Shown here: positions 51,460 through 61,186 of the stretch, piece by piece
How the letters are laid out: every line of letters starts with the position of its first letter
Numbering within the stretch: position 1 is the first letter of the stretch
Program-made: the position numbers and the translations under genes
Source: a bacterium
GTDB lineage: Bacteria; Bacteroidota; Ignavibacteria; Ignavibacteriales; Ignavibacteriaceae
Direction of reading: 5' to 3'
DNA length: 64,000 bases
Assembly (NCBI GenBank): GCA_016716565.1
Contig: JADJWC010000003.1
Location: forward strand, 657,836-721,835
The notes under the pieces: generated by a model
Told to the model about the DNA's origin: nothing
Database searches by the model: none
What the model saw: only the letters and a program-made list of their open reading frames with translations

Positions 51460-52598
51460 TTATACCTTTCCATTTACTTTGATTACGTGTCTGCCAATTA
51501 TCATTTTCTGAATTTCAGTTGTTCCTTCAAAAATTCTTAAAATCCTGGCATCACGATAATATCTTTCCATGGGAAGTTCACGGGAAAAACCCATCCCTCC
51601 ATGAACCTGCAAAGCTTTATCAGCAACTTCTGTCATTGCTTCAGAGGCATATAGTTTTACCATCGCTGCATCTACTGAAATATCTTTTCCCTGATCGTAA
51701 TCATAAGCACAGCGGTAAACAATACTTTCCATTGGATAGATTTTGGAAGCCATTTCTGCCAACATAAACTGTACTGCCTGGAACTTCGAAATAGATTCAC
51801 CAAATTGTTTGCGATGTTTTGCATAATTAGTTGAAATTTCTAAAAGTTCTCGTGATGCACCAAGACAGCAAGCCCCAATTGTCAGTCGCCCGCCGTCGAG
51901 AGTTTTCATTGCGATGATGAATCCACGACCTTCACGACCGATCATATTTTCTTCAGGAACTTCAACATTTTCGAATGTGATGGAATTAGTTGTACTTCCT
52001 TTTATGCCCAATTTTTTCTCAGGTGGTCCAACAGTTATTCCAGGAGAACTAGCTTCAACGGCAAATCCTGTTATTCCTTTTTCAGTTCTTGCAAATACAG
52101 AAATAAGATTAGCAATTCCAGCGTTTGTGATCCAGATTTTAGACCCGTTTAAAATCCATTTATCGCTATTCTTCTTTGCTTCAGTTTTTAGATTGAATGT
52201 ATCAGATCCTGCTTCTGGTTCAGTTAAAGCAAACGATGCAATCATTTCACCAGAGCAAAGTCTTGGTAAGTATTTTTCTTTAGTTCCTCTGAACCGCCGA
52301 TAAAAATTGCATTTGTCCCGATTGATTGATGAGCGCCGATCATTGTAGCCGTTGATGAACATCCGCGTGCAATTTCTTCCATCATTAAGCAGTATCCAAC
52401 TTTTCCAAAACCACCACCGCCGTATTCTTCAGGAAATGAAGTTCCGAAAAAACCAACTTCAGCTAATTTTTTAATTAATGATTCAGGGATTTTCTCTTCT
52501 TCATCTATTTTTTGTGCAATAGGTTTTATTTCACTAATTGTAAATTCTCTTGCTAATTCCCGCAGCATTTTCAATTCTTCAGACAGGGTAAAATTCAT
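51460..52598 (-). CDS. Acyl-CoA dehydrogenase, one frameshift
   Basis: Two frames form one protein of about 380 residues from the ATG at 52598 (FTLSEELKMLRELAREFTIS). Key sequences are FGTSFPEEYGGGGFGKVGYCL, FALTEPEAGSDTF, the YRCAYDYDQGKDISVDAAM helix, and QVHGGMGFSRELPMERYYRDARILRIFEGT with the catalytic Glu. The break is near 52275-52284 in an A-run (minus strand). One extra A gives ELKEKYLPRLCSGEM, as expected. FAD enzyme of beta-oxidation, which needs ETF as electron acceptor. Confidence 0.9.
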
Positions 52599-52753
52599 AC
52601 TATTAACAGTTTTCGGAATGATGAATATTGTTTTTGAGTTCACCCGAAAGTTATAAAACAGCTTAAATACATCAAAAAGTAGTAATTTTGTTAAAATATT
52701 AAATTTTTGCTGAATATTGACTTTTCAAACGATATTCGGCATATTTGACTCGG

Positions 52754-53587
52754 ATGAACAAAGATTTTGTGTTAAATACAAAGAATAACGAAAAAATCAG
52801 AATTACCACTTACGGATACGAAAATTTAGATACAGCAGCTTGCCTTATTTTTGTTCACGGATTCAAAGGTTTTAAGGATTGGGGCTTTTGGCCTTACACG
52901 GGAAATTACTTTGCTCAGAGAGGATTTTTTGTTCTTTCTTTCAATTTTTCTCACAATGGAATAGGTGAAGGTATAACCGAGTTTGCAGAACTTGATAAAT
53001 TCGCAAATAATACATTCACTCTGGAACTCGATGAATTAAATGAAATTCTTGATGCCTATTTGAATAATTTTTTTGGTTCGAACAGTAAGAAGAAAATTGG
53101 AATTGTGGGACATAGTCGTGGAGGAGGCGAATCTTTGATTTTTTCTTCACTGAGAAAAGAAATCAGTGCCGTGGTGTTGTGGGCTTCAGTTTCAAACTTT
53201 AACAGATATTCAAAAAGGCAAGAAAAAGAATGGCGAAATAATGGATTCTTTGAGGTTTTGAATACGAGAACAAATCAATTGATGCGATTAAATGTTTGTC
53301 TGCTTGACGATATTGAAAATAATAAGAATGACTTATTAAACCTTGAAAAAGCTGCGAAGAATTTGAATAAACCAATGTTAATTATTCATGGGGAACAGGA
53401 TTTATCAGTCAAAATTGAAGAAAGCGAACAAATTTATAGTTGGTCGAATAAGGGATTGACAAAGATTTACAAAATAAAAGCTACAGGACATACTTTTGAT
53501 GTTACTCATCCATTTGAGAAAAGCAATCCAAAGTTTGATTCTGTTCTTGAAAAAACATTTGAATTTTTTACTAAACACTTAAATTGA
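52754..53587 (+). CDS. Alpha/beta hydrolase
   Basis: 277 residues. LIFVHGFKGFKDWGFWP is the oxyanion-hole loop. The nucleophile elbow is GIVGHSRGGGES, and LIIHGEQDLSVKIEES and ATGHTFDVTHPF hold the Asp and His. No signal peptide. Probably a cytoplasmic esterase or peptidase-like hydrolase; substrate unknown. Confidence 0.8.
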   Translation: MNKDFVLNTKNNEKIRITTYGYENLDTAACLIFVHGFKGFKDWGFWPYTGNYFAQRGFFVLSFNFSHNGIGEGITEFAELDKFANNTFTLELDELNEILDAYLNNFFGSNSKKKIGIVGHSRGGGESLIFSSLRKEISAVVLWASVSNFNRYSKRQEKEWRNNGFFEVLNTRTNQLMRLNVCLLDDIENNKNDLLNLEKAAKNLNKPMLIIHGEQDLSVKIEESEQIYSWSNKGLTKIYKIKATGHTFDVTHPFEKSNPKFDSVLEKTFEFFTKHLN

Positions 53588-53594
53588 GGAAAGT

Positions 53595-54176
53595 ATGAAA
53601 TCTACTTCACGGAACCTGACAATTAAATATTTATTAACCTCAGTAAGAGAATCTGAAATTTTTTGGATATTATCATTTTCAGTGCTCACAGCAGTATCAG
53701 CTCAAATTTCTATTCCTATCAAACCGGTGCCGTTTACATTGCAAACTATGATTGTTCTTTTGGCAGGAGCTTTCCTCGGCGCAAAGAACGGTGCTTACAG
53801 TCAGGTAATTTATATTTTCCTCGGTGCAATTGGATTACCGGTATTCGCACAAACTGCTGATGGAACAATGGGATTAGCAAGATTGATCGGACCAACTGGT
53901 GGTTACTTACTTGCATTTCCTGTTGCAGCATATATTGTTGGAATATTAACGCAAAGAAATCAAAAATATTTGACAGTTGTCATTTCGATGTTCGTTGCTG
54001 AGTTGGTTGTAATTTTTATTGGAACAATGTATTTGTATTCAGCCTATCTTAATAATTTTGTTGATGCAGTGAAAGCTGGTGCCGCAATATTTTCAATCTG
54101 GATGGTTATTAAAGTTTTTGCAGCCGCCTCCATTTATTTTGCTTTTGCAAAAAAACAAACCCGGCTTCCAAAATAA
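53595..54176 (+). CDS. bioY: Biotin transporter BioY
   Basis: 193 residues, six membrane helices. AQISIPIKPVPFTLQTMIVLLAGAFLG and GATGLPVFA-like segments (GAIGLPVFAQTADG, LIGPTGGYLLAFPVAA) are the BioY S-component signature. It imports biotin, needed by the carboxylase at 17-21 kb. The ECF energising module is not in this window. Confidence 0.93.
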   Translation: MKSTSRNLTIKYLLTSVRESEIFWILSFSVLTAVSAQISIPIKPVPFTLQTMIVLLAGAFLGAKNGAYSQVIYIFLGAIGLPVFAQTADGTMGLARLIGPTGGYLLAFPVAAYIVGILTQRNQKYLTVVISMFVAELVVIFIGTMYLYSAYLNNFVDAVKAGAAIFSIWMVIKVFAAASIYFAFAKKQTRLPK

Positions 54177-54194
54177 TTTTTTAAATTATTACCG

Positions 54195-56192
54195 ATGACA
54201 CTAAAAAACATCATCTTCATCCTCGTCTTTCTCGCTGCGTTCGGGTTTCTTACCTGGAGCCTTCGAAATCTTTTTCTATACATGAAAGTTGCGAAGAAGA
54301 AAGACCATAGGTTTGATCAAGCTGGAAGACGAATAAAAAATGTTCTTAAAATTGCTTTTGCTCAATCAAAACTGCTCAGAGATCCTGCTGCTGGCACAGT
54401 TCACTTTCTCATCTTTTGGGGATTTGTCTTGTTCTTGTTCGCTGTAATTGAAGCAATTATTCAGGGATTTTATTCACCATTTAATCTTTCATTTTTAGGA
54501 CTGATTTATTCAGTTATAACGATTATTCAGGATGTGTTTGGTCTTCTCGTGATCATTGCGGTTCTTGCAGCTCTTCTAAGAAGATATGTATTTAGTATTC
54601 CAAGACTCCAGGTTGATAAAGCAGCTTCACTTGATGCAACATTAATTTTGACACTAATACTAATTGTTGTTGTTTCAATGATGTTCCAGAATATGGCAGG
54701 AATTGCAAAAAATGATTTTGTTCTGCATAGTTATGAAGTCCGACCCGTTTCAGCTGCTCTAGCTCCGATTTTTTTCGATAATCCTTCAACGGGTGCTTCA
54801 GTTGCTTATGAAGTTTACTGGTGGATCCATATCCTGACAATATTTGGATTCATGAATTTGCTTCCATACTCAAAGCATCTTCACGTATTTAGTTCGATCC
54901 CAAATACTTATTTCGCGAATCTTGATCCTATCAGAAATACGATCAAGCATCTCAATCTTGAAGATGAAAACGCTGAATCATTTGGTGCTTCTGATATTGA
55001 GCATTTTTCCTGGAAACAAATATTAGATGGATACACTTGTACGGAATGCGGAAGATGTACTGATGCGTGTCCTGCAAATACCGTTGGTAAATCACTCTCA
55101 CCAAAGGAAATAATTGTAAACATAAGAAAAAGAACAAAAGACAAAGCACCATTATTAGCAAATGGAATATCTGAAAGTGAAACTTTTCAAAAAACTCTTG
55201 TTCATGATTATGTAACAGACAAAGTTTTATGGCAATGTACAACTTGTATGGCTTGTGTTCAGGAATGTCCTGTAATGATTGAACATCTTGACAGTATTGT
55301 TGATATGCGAAGAAACCTAGTTTTAACTGAGTCGCAATTTCCCTCAGGATTGAATAATGTTTTCAAAAGTCTTGAAACCAATTTTACTCCCTGGGCTTTC
55401 AATCCTGCTGATAGAGCAAACTGGGCTGAAGGAATTGGAGTAAAAACAATGGCTGAAGACTCAAACTGCGAATATTTATTTTGGGTTGGCTGTGCCGGTT
55501 CATATGATGACAGATATAAAAAAGTTTCGCAGGCTTTTGCCAAGCTTATGCAAAAGGCAGGCATCGAATTCAGAATTCTCGGCACTCAGGAAAAATGTAA
55601 TGGTGATACTGCAAGAAGACTTGGTAATGAATATCTAGCTCAGATGTTCATGATGGAAAACGTTGAAACTCTTAACCATTATAAAGTTCACAAGATTGTA
55701 ACTGCTTGTCCTCATTGTTATCATTCATTAAAAAATGAGTACAAGCAATTTGGCGGACACTTTGAAGTATTTCATCACACAGAATTAATTGATGAAATGA
55801 TTGCTTCAAAAAAAATCACTTTAAAGAATGATGGAAAGAGTGAAATGACTTATCACGATTCCTGCTACTTAGGAAGATATAATGAAGTTTACGACGCACC
55901 AAGAAAAAGTCTTACAGCAGTCGATGGAATTAATTTAATTGAGATGAAAAGAAATAAAGACAGGGGATTTTGCTGCGGTGCAGGTGGCGGAAGAATGTTT
56001 CTTGAAGATGATGAAGGAGGAAGGATCAATGAAGAAAGAACTAAGGAAGCACTCGCAACTGGAGCCGATACAATTGCATCTGCTTGTCCGTTTTGTATGA
56101 CAATGATGACTGATGGAGTAAAACATTTTGAAAAAACTGAAGAAGTCAAAGTAAAAGACATTGCGGAAATTATACTTGAAAGATCTAACTAA
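54195..56192 (+). CDS. Membrane Fe-S oxidoreductase (HdrD-like, CCG domains)
   Basis: 665 residues. The N-terminal part has four to five membrane helices (residues about 5-235, b-type-cytochrome-like, as in NarI/DsrM). Two [4Fe-4S] motifs follow: CTECGRCTDACPANTVGK and CTTCMACVQECPVM. Then come two CCG domains with GCAGSYD, TACPHCYHSL, YHDSCYLGRYN, RGFCCGAGGGRMF and ASACPFCMTMM. Such proteins pass electrons between ETF or acyl-CoA dehydrogenases and menaquinone. The acyl-CoA dehydrogenase gene upstream fits that. Partner proteins are inferred. Confidence 0.88.
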   Translation: MTLKNIIFILVFLAAFGFLTWSLRNLFLYMKVAKKKDHRFDQAGRRIKNVLKIAFAQSKLLRDPAAGTVHFLIFWGFVLFLFAVIEAIIQGFYSPFNLSFLGLIYSVITIIQDVFGLLVIIAVLAALLRRYVFSIPRLQVDKAASLDATLILTLILIVVVSMMFQNMAGIAKNDFVLHSYEVRPVSAALAPIFFDNPSTGASVAYEVYWWIHILTIFGFMNLLPYSKHLHVFSSIPNTYFANLDPIRNTIKHLNLEDENAESFGASDIEHFSWKQILDGYTCTECGRCTDACPANTVGKSLSPKEIIVNIRKRTKDKAPLLANGISESETFQKTLVHDYVTDKVLWQCTTCMACVQECPVMIEHLDSIVDMRRNLVLTESQFPSGLNNVFKSLETNFTPWAFNPADRANWAEGIGVKTMAEDSNCEYLFWVGCAGSYDDRYKKVSQAFAKLMQKAGIEFRILGTQEKCNGDTARRLGNEYLAQMFMMENVETLNHYKVHKIVTACPHCYHSLKNEYKQFGGHFEVFHHTELIDEMIASKKITLKNDGKSEMTYHDSCYLGRYNEVYDAPRKSLTAVDGINLIEMKRNKDRGFCCGAGGGRMFLEDDEGGRINEERTKEALATGADTIASACPFCMTMMTDGVKHFEKTEEVKVKDIAEIILERSN

Positions 56193-56224
56193 CTATATAT
56201 CAACCACAAATGATGGAGGTAACA

Positions 56225-56416
56225 ATGGATAAATTCAATCAATTGGTTCAGTTCGTACAAGGATTGGAAACCGATTTTCATAAATTCTATGAGAAAGGAC
56301 AATCCGCTGCAGGTACACGCGTAAGAAAAGGCTTAAGTGATCTTAGAAAACTTTGCCAGGACGTACGCAAAGACGTGCAGGATGTAAAAGCTCAGAGAAA
56401 AGCTGCTAAAGGATAA
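56225..56416 (+). CDS. Hc1-like histone H1-type DNA-binding protein
   Basis: 63 residues from the ATG at 56225 (GGAGGT four bases upstream). The pattern FEKFYEKGQSAAGTRVRKGLSDLRKLCQDVRKDVQDVK-like core is that of small Bacteroidota histone H1/Hc1 proteins: an acidic start, GTRVRK motif and basic tail. It probably compacts DNA. Confidence 0.75.
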   Translation: MDKFNQLVQFVQGLETDFHKFYEKGQSAAGTRVRKGLSDLRKLCQDVRKDVQDVKAQRKAAKG

Positions 56417-56446
56417 TTTCCTTCAGCTTATTCTTTGTTATTTGAG

Positions 56447-56479
56447 GGCTGGGTTAAGAAATTGATCCAGCCTTTTTTA
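56447..56479 (+). terminator. Rho-independent terminator after the Hc1-like gene
   Basis: GGCTGG (56447-56452) pairs with CCAGCC (56467-56472), then six T. Confidence 0.85.
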
Positions 56480-56526
56480 TGTAAAGCAATATTTATAATT
56501 CTGCTGTTTATATTCAATCAGAACAA

Positions 56527-57687
56527 ATGAAAAATTTTATAGCAATAATAACTTTCAGTATAACTGTGACTTTTCAGCATTTCTTTTTCAATCACAATGA
56601 ACTGGAAAAAGCTGAATTTACCGCGAAAAAAGATTCAACGGTTACGGTCACACTTTGCTTCGTTGGTGATCTTATGTGCCATTCAACTCAATTTAATTAT
56701 GCAAAGGTTGGAGTCGATACTTTCGATTTCACAGGTGTTTACAGGGAAGTTAAAAAATATCTTTCTTCCGCGGACTTAACAGTCGGAAATCTTGAAACAG
56801 TAGTAGCTGGTAAAAATAAAGGCTACAGTGGTTATCCATATTTCAATGCTCCTGATGATTTTATTTACGCTCTCAAAGATGCAGGATTTGATTTTCTCAT
56901 TACTGCAAATAATCATGCTCTGGATCAGGGCTGGGATGGAGTAAAAAGAACAATAGAGGTAATGAATGAATATCAAATGCATTCAACCGGAACTTTTTTA
57001 TCCAAGGAAGACAGAGATTCGCTCAGAATTTTTCAAATTAACTCAATCAAAATTGCGATTCTTGCATATAGTGAAAACACAAACGGTCTGCCTATTCCTA
57101 AAGGAAAAGATTTCATCATAAATCTGATCGATGAAGAATTAATCCGAAACGATATTACAAAAGCAAGAGAAAAGGGAGTGGATATAGTTGTTGTTCACCT
57201 GCATTATGGTCCGGAATACAACAGAGAACCAAGTGATTACCAAAAAGAAATTGTAGATAAAATAATTTCATTTGGAGCTGATATTATTATCGGTGGTCAT
57301 CCGCACGTAATTCAACCGGTAGATATTTTTAAAACTGATAGTACTAAAATTGATTCAGGATTTGTTGCTTATTCTATGGGGAATTTTATTTCAAATCAAA
57401 GGTGGCGTTATTCTGATGCGGGAGTAATTCTAAATATAGAAATATCAAAAAATATTTTAAGTGATTCCATCTATATTAGTGAAGTTAATTATTTGCCAAC
57501 GTGGGTGTTCCGAGGTCAAACAGAAAAAGGAAGAGAATATATTATTTTACCATCTCAGAATTCTAAAGATTCCACTTATTATTATCTAAATGATCATGAT
57601 AGAAAATTAATGAATGAAGCTTTCAGCGATACTAAAGAGATTATTCATAAGTACTCAACAAATTCCAATATAAAGTTAGTGAAATGA
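56527..57687 (+). CDS. CapA-family protein (metallophosphatase-like)
   Basis: 386 residues. Signal-like N-terminus (residues 5-20), then LCFVGDLMCHSTQFNYAK, TVGNLETVVAGKNKGYSGYPYFNAP, FLITANNHALDQGWDGVKRT and GGHPHVIQPVDIF, the metal-ligand motifs of PGA_cap proteins. Family members take part in poly-gamma-glutamate or capsule export. It overlaps the next gene by 4 bases. Confidence 0.88.
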   Translation: MKNFIAIITFSITVTFQHFFFNHNELEKAEFTAKKDSTVTVTLCFVGDLMCHSTQFNYAKVGVDTFDFTGVYREVKKYLSSADLTVGNLETVVAGKNKGYSGYPYFNAPDDFIYALKDAGFDFLITANNHALDQGWDGVKRTIEVMNEYQMHSTGTFLSKEDRDSLRIFQINSIKIAILAYSENTNGLPIPKGKDFIINLIDEELIRNDITKAREKGVDIVVVHLHYGPEYNREPSDYQKEIVDKIISFGADIIIGGHPHVIQPVDIFKTDSTKIDSGFVAYSMGNFISNQRWRYSDAGVILNIEISKNILSDSIYISEVNYLPTWVFRGQTEKGREYIILPSQNSKDSTYYYLNDHDRKLMNEAFSDTKEIIHKYSTNSNIKLVK

Positions 57688-58820
57688 AACTAGCAATTAT
57701 TTTATTAGGTTTGATTTTATTTATTCTGATCATCGTAAGCTGTACTAAAGAAGAAAATCCTATTGTCGATCCTCCTCCTCAGGCAACAAGAAGCTTTTAC
57801 ATGGGCTTCACTCCTTTTCCTTACGATATCAGTAGTGCAGCAGTGGAATATGTGTACGACAAACTAGCTACTGACGCAGATCTTATATCTCATCATTTTG
57901 ATGACGGAATACCGTGGCCCGAAGCTTTGAGCGGTGCAGATTTTCATATCAATATTATGAACGATTGGCAGTACAGGTTATCGCGGACACCTGCTTCACA
58001 TAAGATTCTTCTGTCAGTTACACCTATTAAATTTTTAAGGGATGGTTTGGCTCCCTACAAAGCTGAAACAGGAGATTTGCCACTGCCTCCACCATGGGAT
58101 ACAATATCATTCAATCATCCTGATGTCAAACAGGCTTATTTCAACTATTGTGTTCGCATAATGGATTATTTCAATCCGGATTTTTTTGTAATAGGGATTG
58201 AAGTAAATCTTTTAATGGTTCAAGCACCGGAATTGTGGGACAAATATTTGGATTTACACAAGTATGTATATCAACAGTTAAAAATTCTGGATCCGGACTT
58301 TCCAATATTTGTTTCGTTTACCGGAATGGATCTTGTGGAAGGGTATACAAATGCAAATCACTCACAGCAGATGCAGGTTCTTAATGATATAACAAATTTT
58401 ACCGATTATTGTGGAGTTTCACTTTATCCTTATTTAACAAGTTTTTTGTGCGATACAATTCCATCGGATATGTTAGATAAAATATTCTCAAATTTTACTA
58501 AGCCAATTGCTATTTGTGAAACCGGTTATGCTGCTGATTCAATAACTGTCTATGGAGGAACTATCGTTCTGAACGGTTCACCGCAAAAGCAAAATCAGTA
58601 CTTAACTTTAATGCTGAATAAAGCTGAAGAAAATGATCTGAGATTTGTTGTGAATTTTGTTCTCCGTGATTATGATGCATTATGGCAGGCAATTGGTTCT
58701 CCAGATGATATCTACAAAGTCTGGAAGGACACTGGATTATATGATGAAAATGGTGATGCTCGTCTTGCTTATCAGAATTGGTACTTCTGGCTGAACAAAC
58801 AAGTAATGCCATCAAATTGA
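57684..58820 (+). CDS. TIM-barrel glycosidase-like lipoprotein
   Basis: 378 residues. Lipobox LIIVSC, Pro-rich linker, then a barrel-like sequence with DFFVIGIEVNLLMVQAPELWD, FVSFTGMDLVEGY, DYCGVSLYPYLTS and KPIAICETGYAAD, which resembles GH5/GH53-type glycosyl hydrolases. The Glu of CETGY could be the nucleophile. The acid/base would be in GIEVN, where an expected Asn-Glu pair is reversed. Activity is therefore uncertain. Confidence 0.6.
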   Translation: MKLAIILLGLILFILIIVSCTKEENPIVDPPPQATRSFYMGFTPFPYDISSAAVEYVYDKLATDADLISHHFDDGIPWPEALSGADFHINIMNDWQYRLSRTPASHKILLSVTPIKFLRDGLAPYKAETGDLPLPPPWDTISFNHPDVKQAYFNYCVRIMDYFNPDFFVIGIEVNLLMVQAPELWDKYLDLHKYVYQQLKILDPDFPIFVSFTGMDLVEGYTNANHSQQMQVLNDITNFTDYCGVSLYPYLTSFLCDTIPSDMLDKIFSNFTKPIAICETGYAADSITVYGGTIVLNGSPQKQNQYLTLMLNKAEENDLRFVVNFVLRDYDALWQAIGSPDDIYKVWKDTGLYDENGDARLAYQNWYFWLNKQVMPSN

Positions 58821-58855
58821 TTTTTGAATGATTCGGAAAATACCGGAATAAATAT

Positions 58856-60046
58856 TTGAAAAATAAATCTGCACTCATTTTAATATTCATAACAGCATTC
58901 ATTGATCTTCTTGGATTTGGAATACTAATTCCAATTTTACCATCATTTGCAGTTAAAGAACTCGGAGTTGATGAAGCAGCAATTGGAATTGCAATTGCAG
59001 CATATTCGTTTATTCAATTCTTATTCAATCCAATATTGGGAAAATATTCTGACAAGCACGGAAGAAAACCGGTAATCGTAGCTTGTCTTTTTATTAACGC
59101 TATCGGCTACGTGATTTTTGCTTTCACTCACTCATACATTATGCTTCTTTTCAGCAGAATAATAGCCGGTATTGGCGGCAGTAGTATCGCGGTTGCACAA
59201 GCGTATATTGCGGATGTTACTACAAAAGAAACCCGTTCAAAGGGAATGGGATTGATCGGTTCAGCTTTCGGGTTAGGATTTGTTTTTGGTCCGCTCATCG
59301 GTGGTTTCCTCGCCGAATATGGATATATGATGACCGGTTTAGTTGCAGGTGGGTTTTCAATAGCTGCTTTTATTGTTACGATGATATTTCTACCAGAGTC
59401 ATTGAAGAAGAGCGAAGCCACGACAGATGAATCAATTCTCACGAGAAGAAAACTGTTAGACATAGCAGCTTTAAAAAAAGTATTTAGTGAACCAAGCAGG
59501 GCAATATTTATTGTTCTGTTTTTCGTACTAATATTTTCATTCGCAAATATTTACGGAACATTTGCACTTCTTGGAATCCAGGTTTACGGACTAACCGATT
59601 TGCAAAACGGATACTTATTTGGAATAACTGGATTAGTTTCAGCAATTGTGCAAGGAGGATTGATAGGTCATATCGATAAGATGATGACGAAAAAAAATAT
59701 TTTAAAAGTAAGTTCATTGATTATCAGTATTGGACTTGGACTCATTCCTTATGGAGGAAATTTTCTAGGTCTTGCTTTAATCTCAGGTTTTCTATCGATT
59801 GGTACAGGTATGCTTCAGCCTACGTTACTCAGTTTAATCTCGGATGTAACTCCGGATCAAGAACAGGGAATTACGCTGGGAGTAAATCAATCCTTATCTG
59901 CATTGGCAAGAGTTATGGGTCCTCTGTGGGGAGGTTTTGCTTTTGAGTTTTTAGGATATCAGTTTCCTTTTTTAACTGGTGGAGTGTTTATGTTTTTGGT
60001 CTTCCTGTTCACAGTTATTTATATCCCAAGAAAAGTTGGGATGTAG
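58856..60046 (+). CDS. MFS transporter, drug-efflux-like (DHA1)
   Basis: 396 residues, TTG start, 12 membrane helices. LGFGILIPILPSFA, GKYSDKHGRKPVIVACL (motif A), RIIAGIGGSSIAVAQAYIADVT, and GLIGSAFGLGFVFGPLIGG (motif C of antiporters) fit TetA/DHA1 proteins. The substrate is not predictable. Confidence 0.88.
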   Translation: MKNKSALILIFITAFIDLLGFGILIPILPSFAVKELGVDEAAIGIAIAAYSFIQFLFNPILGKYSDKHGRKPVIVACLFINAIGYVIFAFTHSYIMLLFSRIIAGIGGSSIAVAQAYIADVTTKETRSKGMGLIGSAFGLGFVFGPLIGGFLAEYGYMMTGLVAGGFSIAAFIVTMIFLPESLKKSEATTDESILTRRKLLDIAALKKVFSEPSRAIFIVLFFVLIFSFANIYGTFALLGIQVYGLTDLQNGYLFGITGLVSAIVQGGLIGHIDKMMTKKNILKVSSLIISIGLGLIPYGGNFLGLALISGFLSIGTGMLQPTLLSLISDVTPDQEQGITLGVNQSLSALARVMGPLWGGFAFEFLGYQFPFLTGGVFMFLVFLFTVIYIPRKVGM

Positions 60047-60118
60047 ATTTAGCTTTATTCTTACCATTAAAAATTATCATCTATTAATTATCTTTACAAT
60101 GTCGATATATATAAAGTA

Positions 60119-61105
60119 ATGTTGAAGCTTAATAACATAGAACTAGATAAAGCCATCCTCCTCGCACCAATGGAAGATGTAACGGACATTTCCTTCAGGT
60201 TGGTTTGCAGAGAATTGGGTGCTGATATTGTTTACACCGAATTTGTAAACTCAGAAGGATTAATTCGTGCAAATGCAAAAACTCATCAGAAGCTAAAAAT
60301 TATTGAAGAAGAAAGACCGGTTGGAATTCAGATTTATGGTGCAAATATTAAATCAATGGTCGGTGCTGCTAAAATTGCAGAAGCAGAAAATCCTGATTTG
60401 ATTGATATTAATGCTGGCTGCTGGGTAAAAAATGTTGTCGGCTGCGGTGCTGGTTCTGCTCTACTTAAAGATCCTCCATATATGCAAGAATTAGTAAAAG
60501 CAGTTGTGGATTCGACTTCATTACCAGTAACTGTAAAAACAAGATTGGGCTGGGATGAAAACAGTATCCAGATTCTTGAAGTAGCCAAGAGAATGGAAGA
60601 TGCCGGTGCTGTTGCCTTGACTGTCCACTGCAGAACGAGGAAAGTTGGTCATAGTGGCGATGCAGATTGGACTTGGATTCCGAAAGTCAAAGAAGTAGTA
60701 AAGATTCCTGTTTTCCTTAACGGAAATGTTTTAACTGCACAAGACGTAAAAAGGGCTTTTGATGAAACTGGTGCTGATGGAATCATGATTGCACGTGGTG
60801 CAATTGGTAATCCGTGGATATTTAAAGAAGCAAAAGAACTTCTATCAACCGGTACTATTACAACCATTGTTGATGAGGAGATGAGAATAAAAACCTGTCT
60901 CAAACATCTTAAACTTGCGGTACAGGTAAAGGGAGAGAAGAGGGGAGTATTAGAGCATCGAAAGTTTTATGCCGGTTATCAGAGGGGCATGTATGGTGCA
61001 GCAAGGATACGAGCTGACTTAATGATATTAACTGAATATATTCCTGTTGAAGATGCGTTGCTGAAGTATCTGGACTCGTTGAAAAAGGAGGTTGAAATAG
61101 TTTGA
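60119..61105 (+). CDS. dusB: tRNA-dihydrouridine synthase
   Basis: 328 residues. The FMN barrel begins ILLAPMEDVTDISFRLVCRELGADIVYTEFV. The catalytic region is INAGCWVKNVVGCGAGSALL, with Trp in place of the more common Pro after the Cys. VTVKTRLGWDE, VHCRTRKVGHSGDADW and MIARGAIGNPWIF follow. It reduces uridines in tRNA D-loops. The DusB assignment over DusA/C is by overall pattern. Confidence 0.88.
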   Translation: MLKLNNIELDKAILLAPMEDVTDISFRLVCRELGADIVYTEFVNSEGLIRANAKTHQKLKIIEEERPVGIQIYGANIKSMVGAAKIAEAENPDLIDINAGCWVKNVVGCGAGSALLKDPPYMQELVKAVVDSTSLPVTVKTRLGWDENSIQILEVAKRMEDAGAVALTVHCRTRKVGHSGDADWTWIPKVKEVVKIPVFLNGNVLTAQDVKRAFDETGADGIMIARGAIGNPWIFKEAKELLSTGTITTIVDEEMRIKTCLKHLKLAVQVKGEKRGVLEHRKFYAGYQRGMYGAARIRADLMILTEYIPVEDALLKYLDSLKKEVEIV

Positions 61106-61118
61106 GTGTACCTCTCAA

Positions 61119-61186
61119 TGTTACTCTGAATTCGTTTCAGGGTCTCAATCAAATCAGCTAAAGATGCTGAAATAAATTCAGCATGA
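61119..61186. repeat. Two palindromic repeats that supply the PAP2 start codon
   Basis: 61119-61146 has arms ACTCTGAA and TTCAGGGT (one G-U pair). 61164-61184 has perfect arms ATGCTGAA and TTCAGCAT. The ATG of the PAP2 gene (61183-61185) is the last part of the second repeat (CAGCATGAC). Confidence 0.8.
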
